Shown: positions 50,987 through 61,097 of the stretch, piece after piece
Layout of the letters: every line of letters starts with the position of its first letter
Position numbering within the stretch: position 1 is the stretch's first letter
Assembly (NCBI RefSeq): GCF_900090045.1
Contig: NC_041787.1
Coordinates: 2,036,001 to 2,100,000 of the forward strand
Direction of reading: 5' to 3'
DNA length: 64,000 nt
Source: Plasmodium malariae
Taxonomy: Eukaryota; Apicomplexa; Aconoidasida; Haemosporida; Plasmodiidae
Notes under the pieces: generated by a model
What the model was told of the DNA's origin: nothing
Seen by the model: the letters and a program-made list of their open reading frames with translations, nothing else
The model's database searches: none
Made by a program: the position numbers and the translations under genes

Positions 50987-51712
50987 TTATTTCCTTTTTA
51001 AAATTTTATGTATCACGTCAGATGACAATTTATAAATTTTATTTTTGGCTTTTTTATCCTTTTTTCGAATTTTTGTAATATCTTTAATGACAGTCATATT
51101 TCCCACTTTTAATTCTCCTTCTAGTTTTTTAGCCTTTTTCTGTTCTTTTTTTATTTTATTTTTTTTTCTTCTTTCACTAATTTCATCTAGCATTTTTTTT
51201 TCCAAGTCTTTTCCTGCTTGTGTTAATTGTTTTAATTCACTGTTTTTAAAATTTTTTTTACTCTTATTTTTATCTTTTTTTATTCGTTTTATTGTTTTAT
51301 TGTTACTATTATTAGTATTATTTTTACGAACTTTTTCATCATGATTTTTTAAATTTAAATATACAACATTTCTTTCAATCATTTTATTTATTTCGAACTC
51401 CAATTCATCATCACAATGAAGAATAATATTGCTTAACCCACTAGTTATATTATCTGATTTTAAATCTATATTATGACAAATATTATCCTTTTCGTCATTA
51501 TTAGCCCCTTTAATTGTTGTTCCTGCTTCATTTTCCTCATTACCATCCCTACTGTTGCCATTGTTACCACTGCTGCTATTGCTACCACTGTTAATATTTT
51601 TATTATTGTTGTCAATATTTTCACTACCGCCCATTTGTGTTATCCCTTTCGAGGTTATATTAAAATTCTGCCTGAACAAGCGCTTTTGAATTTGTGAAGT
51701 TATTTTGTACAT
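50987..51712 (-). CDS. lysine-rich protein, 241 residues, unknown
   Basis: Single exon, ATG at 51712. Residues 1-25 are basic (ITSQIQKRLFRQNF). An Asn/Ser/Gly tract follows (about 30-55), then an acidic segment with DDELEFEINKMIERNVVYLN at about residues 100-119. The C-terminal half is strongly Lys-rich and predicted helical, with repeated KK-containing segments to the end. The pattern is that of nucleolar or RNA-associated basic proteins, but no specific family is recognised. It is long and well formed, so the coding call is firm even though the function is not. Confidence 0.8.
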   Translation of the reverse strand: MYKITSQIQKRLFRQNFNITSKGITQMGGSENIDNNNKNINSGSNSSSGNNGNSRDGNEENEAGTTIKGANNDEKDNICHNIDLKSDNITSGLSNIILHCDDELEFEINKMIERNVVYLNLKNHDEKVRKNNTNNSNNKTIKRIKKDKNKSKKNFKNSELKQLTQAGKDLEKKMLDEISERRKKNKIKKEQKKAKKLEGELKVGNMTVIKDITKIRKKDKKAKNKIYKLSSDVIHKILKRK

Positions 51713-51951
51713 ATTCGATTTTCTTTTCTTTATTTTGTTAAATGTTTCAAGATCATATAAAATGACAAATAAAATTACAACTCAGGTGTAAAAAGATATA
51801 ATAAATTAAAATAAAACAAAATAAATGAATGTAATATTTTCGAATAAACAGGTCAAAAATAAATTACGAAAAAAGAAGTGATATGACCTACGTAAATATG
51901 TTATATCTTAAAAAGTTGGAAGAACGTACTTAACAATCAAAAAATAAATTC

Positions 51952-51987
<36 letters not shown>

Positions 51988-52408
51988 AACACAATACATA
52001 TATATATATTTGTATCTTTTACGTAATATCAAATGCTTTTAAATAAAGCTACCCCTCTCATTATTTTTTTTTTTATATTCAGCGCATACATGCTCAAGCC
52101 AACAATTTTTATTAGAAAAAAAAAAAAAAGGATTTTATTTGTTTTCCCATTTTTCGCATAATAATTTATGTACTAAATAATAAGCTGAATAATAAAGTAG
52201 CTACCGTTAATACAGTTTTGTTCGTTTTAATGAATCGTCCTTTATTTACGCTCTTATGATAATATGAATTTTTTTGAAGGACAGCTTTGTTTTACGCAAA
52301 TTTGTTTTGTTTTGTTATGTTATTATATGATTTGCTATTATATGTAATGATATGCTATAATATGCTATTATATGTTACGACATTTTATGATATGCTATTA
52401 TATGTTAT
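51713..52408. other. divergent intergenic
   Basis: Contains a (TA)n array (51953-51980) and a repeat built from ATGCTATTATATGTTATGAT-like units (about 52316-52408). Apart from the candidate start described next, no gene is seen. Confidence 0.55.
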
Positions 52409-52778
52409 GATATTTTATGATTTGTTTTTCCGAGTTCTATTTGAGCCAACGATATGACGGTGTGAGGACCTTCGTACGTGAATATTTAGTTAGCTGCGTA
52501 TTAACCTGATAGATTGCTTTACATTTTAGCAACAACGTGAATTAATCATATTTATGATTGTATGTTTATATTCACAATGGGAGAATGGAAAATACTTCTG
52601 TTCATCTTATTGCTTATTATATAGAGTATTCCAATTTGATGAAAAAACAACCATGTTTTTGCTACAAATACAAAGAAGTATATTTGTTTATAAATTTTTT
52701 TTTATTTATTTTTTTATTCTTTTAAGGAAAGGGCAGCTATATAACAGAGGGAAGCTTGAATATTTTGAAAATTTTTGA
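52409..52778 (+). CDS. possible small spliced gene upstream of RTEL1
   Basis: Candidate exon 1 starts at the ATG at 52409 (MICFSEFYLSQRYDGVRTF) with phase-0 donors GTGAGG or GTACGT. An acceptor (TTTACATTTTAG) at 52528 leads into QQRELIIFMIVCLYSQWENG and on to DEKTTMFLLQIQR. The frame then either continues through a Phe-rich segment to the stop at 52778, or splices at 52679 (GTATAT) across a 49-nt intron to KGSYITEGSLNILKIFEG. Sequence quality is good and unlike the flanks, but the 3' structure is ambiguous. No family is recognised. Confidence 0.35.
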
Positions 52779-53264
52779 AGGCCCGATTTTTTTTTTTTTT
52801 TTTTTTAATTCATAATTATCTATGAAATTCGTTTAAAATAATACCAAAATAATGCACTTATTTGTTTTAAAATATCACTCAAAACATGATTATATGTATA
52901 GTATTAAAAAATATTGCTATTTAACGTTTTCATCCTTTTATTTAATTTTAATATCCTTAAATTTTTTGAAGGAAATAAGTGAATGAAAATTTGTTATGCA
53001 CGTTGTGCAGAAAAAAAAAAAAAAAAAAAAATATAAAATAAGCGAAAAGGGAAAAGAGGAAAGAGACATGCGAACAGAGAAAAAGACGTGCATAATTTTT
53101 TAAGCGCGAGACGCGGATTCAAGTCTTTCTTTCTTCATTTCGTATGAACTATGCGTCTTTCCATCCTTTTTTTTTTTTTTTTTAAAAGACAATATGCAAA
53201 TTTATCGACATTTTTATGGCTACATTTTAATTAATTTTTAATATATTATTAATCAGCTTTAAAA

Positions 53265-53343
53265 TTATCTTAAATTAGTTTCCTCCCCTCTCTGACGCAG
53301 AGAGAATAATAATGTACATACTGCGTATTACATATATGCATAC

Positions 53344-53376
<33 letters not shown>

Positions 53377-53461
53377 TACGCCTGTAAGTGTTAACGTCAA
53401 TGCGTGTACATGTCCAAGAGTTATAAAAGCCGCCTAAGTAAAAACTTCTAATTCCAGTCAT
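53265..53461 (-). CDS. possible 45-residue spliced gene
   Basis: Minus-strand exon 1 is 53461-53380 (MTGIRSFYLGGFYNSWTC, continuing TRIDVNTYR, donor GTATAC). Exon 2 is 53320-53265 (CTLLFSLRQRGEETNLR, stop) after a TACGCAG acceptor. The phases fit. The 59-nt intron is mainly TATG repeat. It would be transcribed divergently from the RTEL1-like gene about 240 bp away, so it may instead be a promoter-associated spliced non-coding transcript. No family is recognised. Confidence 0.3.
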
Positions 53462-53702
53462 ACGTACCTAAATAGATATGTAAATAAGGACAAACACATA
53501 AATATATATATATATATATATATGTATATGTATATGTATATGCATATGTGTGTGCACATCTCTCTTGACTTAACTCTACGGGGATATGCCTTCCAACTTT
53601 TGGACAGTAAGAAGAGATAATTTTACGCGTTATAGGTTGCTTCTACAGAATAAAGGATGACACTGGGAAAATATTTGTAAATGTATATCAGTGTGAGTAA
53701 AT

Positions 53703-56700
53703 ATGAATAAGGTAGAGCAAAAAATTCATAAGAGATACAAAATAGTAAAGAAGGAAGAAGTGAATAACCGATATACCATTAACGATATAGAAGTGTATTT
53801 TCCGTACGAATTGTATGATTGTCAATATAATTATATGCTAAGTGTATTAAATGCCTTAAAAAAAAAAGAAAATGCAATTTTAGAATCACCTACAGGGACA
53901 GGAAAGACGTTATGTTTGCTTTGTGCAAGTATAAGTTACTTAGTTGATGTTTTAGAAAAAAAAGGGTATTTTTCGGAAAATATAAATATCAGTGAAAATA
54001 ATAAAAATGTATCATTTGAATTTAAGGAAAATAATAATAATGAAGAAAGTCCAAATAAAATAGTAAAGACTGATTTTCCAAAAATTATATATGCATCTAG
54101 AACCCATAGTCAGTTAAAGCAAGTAATAAAAGAATTAAAAAATGTGTATTTTATAAAAAATAATGAAAAGTATAAATTATTAACAACTATATTAGGTTCA
54201 AGAGATCAGTTATGTGTTCATAATATTAATTATACATATAAAGGAACATTGTTAAATAATATGTGTAAGAGAACAAGGAAAAGTGGGGAATGTACATATC
54301 ACAATGGATTGAAGCATTTATATAAAATAAAACATTTATTTACTACTCCAATGGATGTAGAGGCCTTAAATGAAATAGGAAAAGGAAATTCTGTTGGACA
54401 GAATATTCATTTTTGTCCATTCTATGCAACTCGAGAAATTCAAAATGAATGTCATGTAATTTTATTACCTTATAATTATCTCTTTGAAGAAAGTACTAGG
54501 AAGATATTAAAATTGGACTTGGAGAATTGTATCATAATAATAGATGAAGGACACAACATTGAAAACGTTGCAGAAGATGCTGTGTCGTTTAAAATTAGAG
54601 ATTCAGATTTGAACATATTTTTAGAAGCAATAAAAGCTACATTGACAATACTGGACAAGGTGAATGATGTCGATAAAGAAGCGAAAGAGAAAATAAATGT
54701 AGATGAATTGTTCATATTGAATAGAAGTATAATAGGTTTAATTACGTGGTTAAACAATGAAAAATTAGAAAAAAATGAAAGAAAAAAAATTAAAGAAAAA
54801 CATAAAACATATGAAGGAAAACATATATTTGAAATATTTCAAAATAATAGTATAAATATAACCAAGGAAAATTTCGAAAATTTTAATACTTTATTAACTT
54901 CTATGGTTGAACTGTTAAATAAATATATGAACGATTTCAAATTATCCCAAATGGATATTAAAAATGTTAATAGATATATATCCTCAATAGATAGTATAAG
55001 AAAATCGTTGGGTATACTGTTTAGTGATATTGTAAGTAATTGTATAGAATATTTTCAACTATATATTAATGAGGAAAAAGTGCCTTACACCGAATGTAGT
55101 GATGTAAATAAAGTATTTGACAATATGAAGAAATTCTCTAAAAATAAAACAAAAATTATGTACGATCAACAGAATTTTACCATGTGTAAAAATATATCAT
55201 TATTATGTTTTTCTGCTACAGCTAGTTTATGTGGAATAATTAAAGAAAAAGTTAATTCTATTATTGTAACCTCAGGTACTTTATCACCTATTGAACCATT
55301 TTCCAAACAGCTAAGTGGTAATTACTTTTCTTTTAAACATATTTTAGAAAATGATCATGTTATTAAATCACATCAGCTGTTTGTTGGATGTATGACTCAT
55401 TATAACAATCAAATTTTACTGTCAACATATGAAAATAGGACTAATGAAAATTATATAAGAGCATTAGGTAATTGTATATTTGATATTATTATATGCATAC
55501 CGTTTGGGGTGTTAATATTTTTTTCTTCCTACAGCTCAATGACTGAAACAGTGAATGTATGGAAGAGGATGAAAATTTTTGATAAAATAAATTCATACAA
55601 AAAGATATTTGTGGAACCAAATAAAGCAAACGATTTGAAAGATATTTTGACTGAGTATGAACATATCATAAAAAAAAAAAAAAAGGGAGCTATTCTTATG
55701 GGTGTATGTAGAGGTAAAATATCAGAAGGCATTGATTTTAAAGATGACTGTTGTAGGGGGGTTATAATATGTGGCCTCCCATATGGCAATATATATGATA
55801 GTAAAATAATATTTAAAAAAGAATTTTTGGATAATTTTAATTACGATTCGACCACAAATAAAGATCTTACTACTCCTTCTACCACTGATTCGATTAGTTC
55901 ATACAATACTGTGTCGTCTAAAGGAAATAAGTGGTATAATGAAGAAGCTATGAGATCTATTAACCAATCCATAGGCAGAGTTATAAGGCATAAAAATGAT
56001 TATGGTTCAATATTTTTCTTGGATTCCAGATTTTCAAATAGTCAAAGAATTAAAGAAATTTCAAAATGGGTTAGGACTCATTTTCGTGTTTATAGAGATA
56101 TTGAACAAATACAAAGTGATATTGATAAATTTTTTGAATTATTCAAAGGGATGAACAACCGAATGATGGAGAATAACGACAGCTCGACGGATAATAAGGA
56201 CATGCATAGTAGTAACAATGGTAATAATAGTAACAACACGAACTGTGCCAATAATAATATTGGTAACAGTAATAGTAATAAGGAGAAGGGGGAAGAGTAC
56301 GATAAAAATAGTGCTCTGGGAAAAATAGGAAAAAATTTTCAAGATTGTTATATTAAAAATGAAAAAACGAATAAAAATAAACATGACTTTTCTCAAAGTA
56401 AATTTGTTTTTAACCCTTCCAAAAAAATGAAAAATCAACCTAAAATTCTTAGCATGATACAAAATATAACGAAGGGGAAAAACCAGGAAAAAAGTATTTA
56501 CATAGACAACGATAATAATAATCATGGTGCCAATCATAATGACAATCATAATGATAATCATATTGATAAGGAGCAAAATATTTTCAAAGCACATGAACAA
56601 GAAAACACCTCCAAGTTAGACAGCGCCAAGTCGCTCATTTCATCCTTTAGGGAAATTTTATCGAAAGAGATATACGACAAATTTTTCGAGCTTATCAAAG

Positions 56701-57092
56701 ATACAAAGAAAAAAAGTAACGAAAATAAATATGAGATATTAATAAATAACATACTTGGGTTGGTCGTTCAGAATTTTGTTGAAGTAAAAAAAGGGGAAAA
56801 AGTAAAACAGCCAGGGGATGAAGATGTAGATGTACTTGTAGATGGGGCCGCATTCCAAGGGAAGGATGAAAAACAAAAGACACGCGTAGTTTTTAATGAT
56901 ATTATGAATGATCAACAGTTGAAAGATATATGGCAAATGCTAATTAGACTGATTAACAACTTTTTCCCAGCAAAAGAAAAAGAAAAATGCTTTTTTATTC
57001 TTCAAAAGATATTTAAGGAAAGGGCAAACAATTTTAATGAATTAGAGAACTATGTGTACAATTACAGGCTAGAAAAAATTGAGATTATCTAA
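53703..57092 (+). CDS. RTEL1: RTEL1-like Fe-S DNA helicase (XPD/FANCJ family)
   Basis: Single exon, 1,129 residues. The helicase core has Walker A ESPTGTGKT (about 61-69), ASRTHSQLKQVIKEL, LGSRDQLCVHN, the box DEGH (281-284), SGTLSPIEPF, SEGIDFKDDCCRGVIICGLP and NQSIGRVIRHKNDYG (around 755). Four cysteines at 171, 188, 197 and 238 fit the 4Fe-4S cluster of this family. The sequence from GLPYGN through EEAMRSINQSIGRVIRHKNDYG to WVRTHFRVY is closest to RTEL1 rather than XPD; related Plasmodium genes are sometimes named FANCJ-like. RTEL1 unwinds D-loops, T-loops and G-quadruplexes and limits recombination. After an Asn/Lys-rich linker (about 815-960), the C-terminus has two helical segments (about 972-1030 and 1070-1125) that may correspond to harmonin-N-like domains. 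Assignment to the family is firm; the RTEL1 versus FANCJ choice is by motif recall. Confidence 0.92.
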   Translation: MNKVEQKIHKRYKIVKKEEVNNRYTINDIEVYFPYELYDCQYNYMLSVLNALKKKENAILESPTGTGKTLCLLCASISYLVDVLEKKGYFSENINISENNKNVSFEFKENNNNEESPNKIVKTDFPKIIYASRTHSQLKQVIKELKNVYFIKNNEKYKLLTTILGSRDQLCVHNINYTYKGTLLNNMCKRTRKSGECTYHNGLKHLYKIKHLFTTPMDVEALNEIGKGNSVGQNIHFCPFYATREIQNECHVILLPYNYLFEESTRKILKLDLENCIIIIDEGHNIENVAEDAVSFKIRDSDLNIFLEAIKATLTILDKVNDVDKEAKEKINVDELFILNRSIIGLITWLNNEKLEKNERKKIKEKHKTYEGKHIFEIFQNNSINITKENFENFNTLLTSMVELLNKYMNDFKLSQMDIKNVNRYISSIDSIRKSLGILFSDIVSNCIEYFQLYINEEKVPYTECSDVNKVFDNMKKFSKNKTKIMYDQQNFTMCKNISLLCFSATASLCGIIKEKVNSIIVTSGTLSPIEPFSKQLSGNYFSFKHILENDHVIKSHQLFVGCMTHYNNQILLSTYENRTNENYIRALGNCIFDIIICIPFGVLIFFSSYSSMTETVNVWKRMKIFDKINSYKKIFVEPNKANDLKDILTEYEHIIKKKKKGAILMGVCRGKISEGIDFKDDCCRGVIICGLPYGNIYDSKIIFKKEFLDNFNYDSTTNKDLTTPSTTDSISSYNTVSSKGNKWYNEEAMRSINQSIGRVIRHKNDYGSIFFLDSRFSNSQRIKEISKWVRTHFRVYRDIEQIQSDIDKFFELFKGMNNRMMENNDSSTDNKDMHSSNNGNNSNNTNCANNNIGNSNSNKEKGEEYDKNSALGKIGKNFQDCYIKNEKTNKNKHDFSQSKFVFNPSKKMKNQPKILSMIQNITKGKNQEKSIYIDNDNNNHGANHNDNHNDNHIDKEQNIFKAHEQENTSKLDSAKSLISSFREILSKEIYDKFFELIKDTKKKSNENKYEILINNILGLVVQNFVEVKKGEKVKQPGDEDVDVLVDGAAFQGKDEKQKTRVVFNDIMNDQQLKDIWQMLIRLINNFFPAKEKEKCFFILQKIFKERANNFNELENYVYNYRLEKIEII

Positions 57093-57113
57093 AGAAGGGT
57101 TTTAAAAATAATT

Positions 57114-57348
57114 TCAATATAGCTGTGATATGTAGGTGCAATGTTCACGGTGCAAAACCCGCCCCTTGACAGGTGCAAAAATTGGAAAAAATATATGTCG
57201 TCCTTGTGTATGTGCATTCATATATGTACATGTATGAGTATATATGTATATGCATGCTGGAGGTCCTCTATATACCACGTAGATGGAGGATTTGCTTAAG
57301 AGAACTGTTGCTACTGTGGTAATTTTTATTGGCACCACTAACGTTCAT
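57114..57348 (-). CDS. small two-exon protein, 53 residues, unknown
   Basis: Exon 1 is 57348-57276 (MNVSGANKNYHSSNSSLKQ, donor GTATAT) and exon 2 is 57202-57114 (RHIFFPIFAPVKGRV, then LHREHCTYISQLY, stop) after a CACAAG acceptor. Lengths of 73 and 89 nt sum to exactly 54 codons. The 73-nt intron is TATG repeat. Both exons are GC-richer than their surroundings. The protein is basic with no membrane segment, and no family is recognised. Its stop codon lies only 21 bp from the RTEL1-like stop on the other strand, so the two transcripts must overlap at their 3' ends. Confidence 0.5.
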
Positions 57349-58058
57349 TTTTGCTTTAAAAAAAAAAAATAAAAAAATTAAAGCTTTTTTTCTGAAACAC
57401 CTTTCCTTTTTACGAATTATGGAAAAGTACGTAAGTGCATGTTACTGTATTAGCCCCATATGTACAAGCATATCTTTTAATTTACCAAATAAAATATAAA
57501 GCGTTTTAAGTGTAATTTTTTTTTTTTAACCGTTTTAGCTTCCAATTTACATTTTATTATCAATTTAGTAGCAATTTTTTTTATCATTTTATCGTATTAT
57601 TAATTTTATTATTTTTTTTTTTTGTATGTGTCCAAAACAAATATATATATATTAATATGGCATATCCTATAACACAATTTTCAGGAATTTTTTTTTTTTT
57701 TCATCTACCCAAGCGCAACATTTTAAATTGTAAGATTTTTCCCCTTTTTTTCTTTTACTATTTCCATATTACATAAGCATATATTAATGCAAAATAAAAA
57801 AGAAAAAAAAAATGTCAGCTAAAAATGTAACCAATATGTTGAGGCTAAAATTAAAATTAGCATTTAAACAGGTTATTAAAGGTACCCAAAGGTGAAAAAT
57901 ATCAACTGCTGTTATTGTGTTCAAAGACGTAAAATTAAAAATAAAAAAAAAATAATAATTTTCAACACTTTCGACTACTTTTAAATAACATATATATTTT
58001 TAAAAAAGTGTATATATGAAATTTATTAAAAAAATATACATAAAAAATTAATAAAATA
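57349..58058. other. intergenic, homopolymer-rich
   Basis: No gene seen. The stretch is made of poly-T and poly-A runs, with a short (TA)n run at about 57641. Confidence 0.6.
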
Positions 58059-58249
58059 CTACAGCACTTTTGGAAAAGATAATTTAATAATATTATATAA
58101 ACGTAACAGTGCATTGTTGTATAAATTATTTTTTTTCGAAAATGAAATATGTCTTGTACTATTTTCTAAAGGGGAGGTAACGCTTTCATGGTGAAGGTGA
58201 AAAATTACACTATCTCGTTTATGTTTGATACTTCGCTGTAACTCCGCAG
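58059..58249 (-). other. orphan candidate exon, minus strand
   Basis: After a strong pyrimidine-rich acceptor (TTCTTTCTCTATGCAG at 58250-58265), one frame stays open for 63 codons to a TAG at 58059. It reads AELQRSIKHKRDSVIFHLHH and later HISFSKKNNLYNNALLRLYN. Composition is mixed and codons are varied. A second frame from the same acceptor is open for only 14 codons (LRSYSEVSNINEIV). Neither the 63-codon frame's start nor its upstream donor could be found; the minisatellite would lie in its intron. Confidence 0.35.
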
Positions 58250-58355
58250 CTGCATAGAGAAAGAACAAAACGAGCGGATGTACAAACGAGTGAGAAGACA
58301 AATGAGAAGATATATTATGAAGAGACAAGTGGGTAGACAAGTGAGTAGACATATG

Positions 58356-58571
58356 AGCAGACAAATGAGCAGACAAATGAGCAGACAAATGAGCAGACAA
58401 ATGAGCAGACAAATGAGCAGACAAATGAGCAGACAAATGAGCAGACAAATGAGCAGACAAATGAGCAGACAAATGAGCAGACAAATGAGCAGACAAATGA
58501 GCAGACAAATGAGCAGACAAATGAGCAGACAAATGAGCAGACAAATGAGCAGACAAATGAGCAGACAAATG
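58356..58571. repeat. perfect 12-bp minisatellite, 18 copies
   Basis: Eighteen identical tandem copies of AGCAGACAAATG, preceded at 58292-58355 by several diverged copies. Because the unit is a multiple of three and has no stop in any phase, frames are open on both strands (RQMS, ICLL and HLSA periodicities). These frames lack ATG starts or normal composition and are not taken as genes. Confidence 0.97.
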
Positions 58572-58634
58572 ATCAATTTTTTATAAAAGTGCGCATTCGA
58601 TAAAACCACAAATGAACTGTTTCTTCCTAGTCTT

Positions 58635-59075
58635 TTAAATGATTACCATCCGTCTTTTTCTCTTTCTTATATATTTTCTATACATAACTCTTATTAACAG
58701 TATGAAAAGACAAATCAGAAAGATGGTAATAAAGGATAAAAGGAATAAACTTAGAAGGCTAAAAAAAAAAGTGGAAAAAAAAATTAATTCTTAATATACT
58801 CATTTGAACTTATGGGGTATGGTCGACTTGTAGATAATAACACATAACTGGTCATATTTATTTGCGCATTTTACCTGTATGTTTCGAATAACGCATTAAC
58901 TTGTTCATAAAATGAATTATCATTTGTATGCGCGGAAATGACTCCAGGTTTATCTTGCGCCAACACTTGATGAAGTTTATCTCTAGTTGGTATAATTGGT
59001 TCCTTTTCTCTTAAACTATTTTTTATTTTTCTCAGAATATCTAAAAAAAGAAAGAAAATGTGATGTATGAAGTAA

Positions 59076-59109
<34 letters not shown>

Positions 59110-59262
59110 GTCAATATCGTTTCTTCCCCTTCATTTATTATCATCTGCGTGTAGCGTGTGGGGGCATCTGCACAAGTATAGTGTTACATTTAAGTGCCCT
59201 TATATGCATGTGTATACTTACGCATGTGTACACAAAAACGACGCAAATAATAATATATGGAT

Positions 59263-59306
<44 letters not shown>

Positions 59307-59486
59307 TAAAATGGCATACAAAAAAAAGTATGTTTTCCCCTTTCCATCATTACCTTCTCTGTTACTCTCGTACTTTTGTAGAAATTTTTTTTTTTGTCTT
59401 TCTCGTAAAGTATTTTCTGTAATATTTTCTAAACTTAAATTATTTTCTGATAATGAATGCAATGTTATTCCTTTTGCATAAGCCAT
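58635..59486 (-). CDS. single-pass membrane protein, three exons, unknown
   Basis: Exon 1 is 59486-59354 (MAYAKGITLHSLSENNLSLE), exon 2 is 59040-58875 and exon 3 is 58758-58635, together 140 residues in phase. Donors are GTAATG and GTAAAA. Acceptors are CTTTTTTTAG and the long tract ending CCACTTTTTTTTTTAG. Residues 1-98 are hydrophilic and partly helical (KEPIIPTRDKLHQVLAQDKP, then GVISAHTNDNSFYEQVNALF). Exon 3 encodes one transmembrane helix (about 101-124) followed by a strongly basic tail (RKYIRKRKRRM). This is the layout of a tail-anchored or single-pass protein facing the cytosol. No family is recognised. An alternative splice from exon 3 (donor at 58646) to the acceptor before 58249 would replace the last three residues by LRSYSEVSNINEIV. 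Confidence 0.6.
59041..59353. repeat. intron with poly-A and (TA)n
   Basis: First intron of the membrane protein gene. It contains a poly-A run of more than 30 bases at about 59077-59107 and a (TA)n array at about 59269-59302. Confidence 0.8.
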
Positions 59487-59619
59487 TAATTTTTTTTTTT
59501 TTTTTTTTTTTGTTACAGAGAAAAAAAAAAATTAAAAATGGTGGAATTTAACATATTTTTTTTTTAATATTCTCAAAAAAGTTGTTCTGCAAGTGCGAAC
59601 GCGTATATGCATATGTAGC

Positions 59620-59825
59620 CACATACACACATACACACATATATACGTACATACGTACATATGTACATACATATATACATTCATACATACGTACATACAT
59701 ACGTACATACATACATGCATACATACGTACATACATAAATTCATACATACGTACATACATAAATTCATACATACGTACATACATAAATTCATACATACGT
59801 ACATACATACATATATATATACACC
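59620..59825. repeat. CATA/CGTA tetranucleotide array
   Basis: Tandem CATACGTACATACATA units with interspersed AATTCATA. The array is open in several frames on both strands (TYIHTYIR, MYVRMYEF). It lies upstream of the minus-strand membrane protein gene. Not coding. Confidence 0.95.
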
Positions 59826-59879
59826 TGCACATACATATACATATAATAACCCGTTCACATCAGCAGACTCATAATTGAA

Positions 59880-61097
59880 AAGAATAAAAAATTAAAAGTA
59901 TAAAAAAAATATATTTAAAGCTAAATTACATGATTTTTTACTTAAAAAATTTGTTTGTTTTTCTGTCTCTCCTTATATTTCTTCAATCGAAAAAAAAACT
60001 TTTACCAATTCAAGTAAGACAGAAAAAGTGAAGGAGACGAAGAAATTGAAATAGAAAAAAGCGAAAGAGCAAACTTTTTTAATTAAGTAGAAGGTCATTC
60101 TTCAATTCAAAAATAGGCAGAGATGATCAAACATTCTTATCCAAAAAAAAAAAAAAAAAATACACATATATATTTATATACATATGAACAAACAGTCAAA
60201 CAGACGAAAGGACCAAGTATAAAGGAGACGTCCGTCACTCCATAAATTAACTCAAAATAATAACGGCAAACTCTGCCCCTTTATTTTAACGCTTATATGT
60301 TATGTTTGCATGTATACACCCTACCACATATATATATATGTGCATAGTAGAACAGTATTAAACGCTTCGTTCATCTGGGTTATTTTCTGCTTGTCTTATG
60401 AGGGTAAAGCACATGTACAATATATATACCAAAGTTTTAAATAATATCATTACTTATATTAAAAAAGGAAAGAAGTGGAAAATATATAAAAAAAAATAAA
60501 AACAAAAATTATTTACCAGTAAACATTACATATGTGGTGACCAAATACTAGCATTTTTTATATGAACTTTTTGACGTACTAGTGATTCTTATTTTTAGCT
60601 TCCCTTTATTTTTTAAAATATGTTTTTTATTTTTTTTTTTTTTTTTTTTTGCTTTATTTGGTTTGTCTTTTCCATCTGATTTGTCGGTTTTATTTTTTCT
60701 TTTCTTCCCTGCATGCATATCAAAAGAATTGAACGACTTTTCATGTAAATAAAATTAAAACGTTTCTGAGTTGTTAAAAAAAAAAAATCGCTAGAAAAAA
60801 AAAAAAAAAAAAAATATTAAATCATGTTAGGATAAAAAAATACGTACACACAACTTGTTATTTTTATACATACATTATTTTTTTTTAATTTGAAATATAG
60901 TTTTGAAATAGTGAGATGACAATCATATAGCTGATTTTTGAAAAATTTAAGAGGTTAATCATTTTTGCAATAAAAATATGATAAGCTGTAAAAGAAAAGA
61001 GAAATAAGGACCCTTTTTGTTCAGATTTATAATTTATTTGCCTATTTTTAAGTCTGTATGTGTATGCGTATGTATCTTTATATCTGCAAATATATTT
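59880..61097. other. intergenic, gene-poor
   Basis: AT-rich with poly-A/T tracts. A short GC-richer patch at about 60210-60240 contains GGAGACGTCCGTCACTCC. No gene is supported. Confidence 0.55.
60710..60717. promoter_or_regulatory. TGCATGCA palindrome
   Basis: An eight-base palindrome of the kind bound by an ApiAP2 DNA-binding domain in vitro. It lies in gene-poor DNA. Activity is not shown by the sequence. Confidence 0.3.

Noticed and set aside
59532..59878. Four overlapping frames of 93-108 codons
   Set aside because: Translations of the CATACGTA array.
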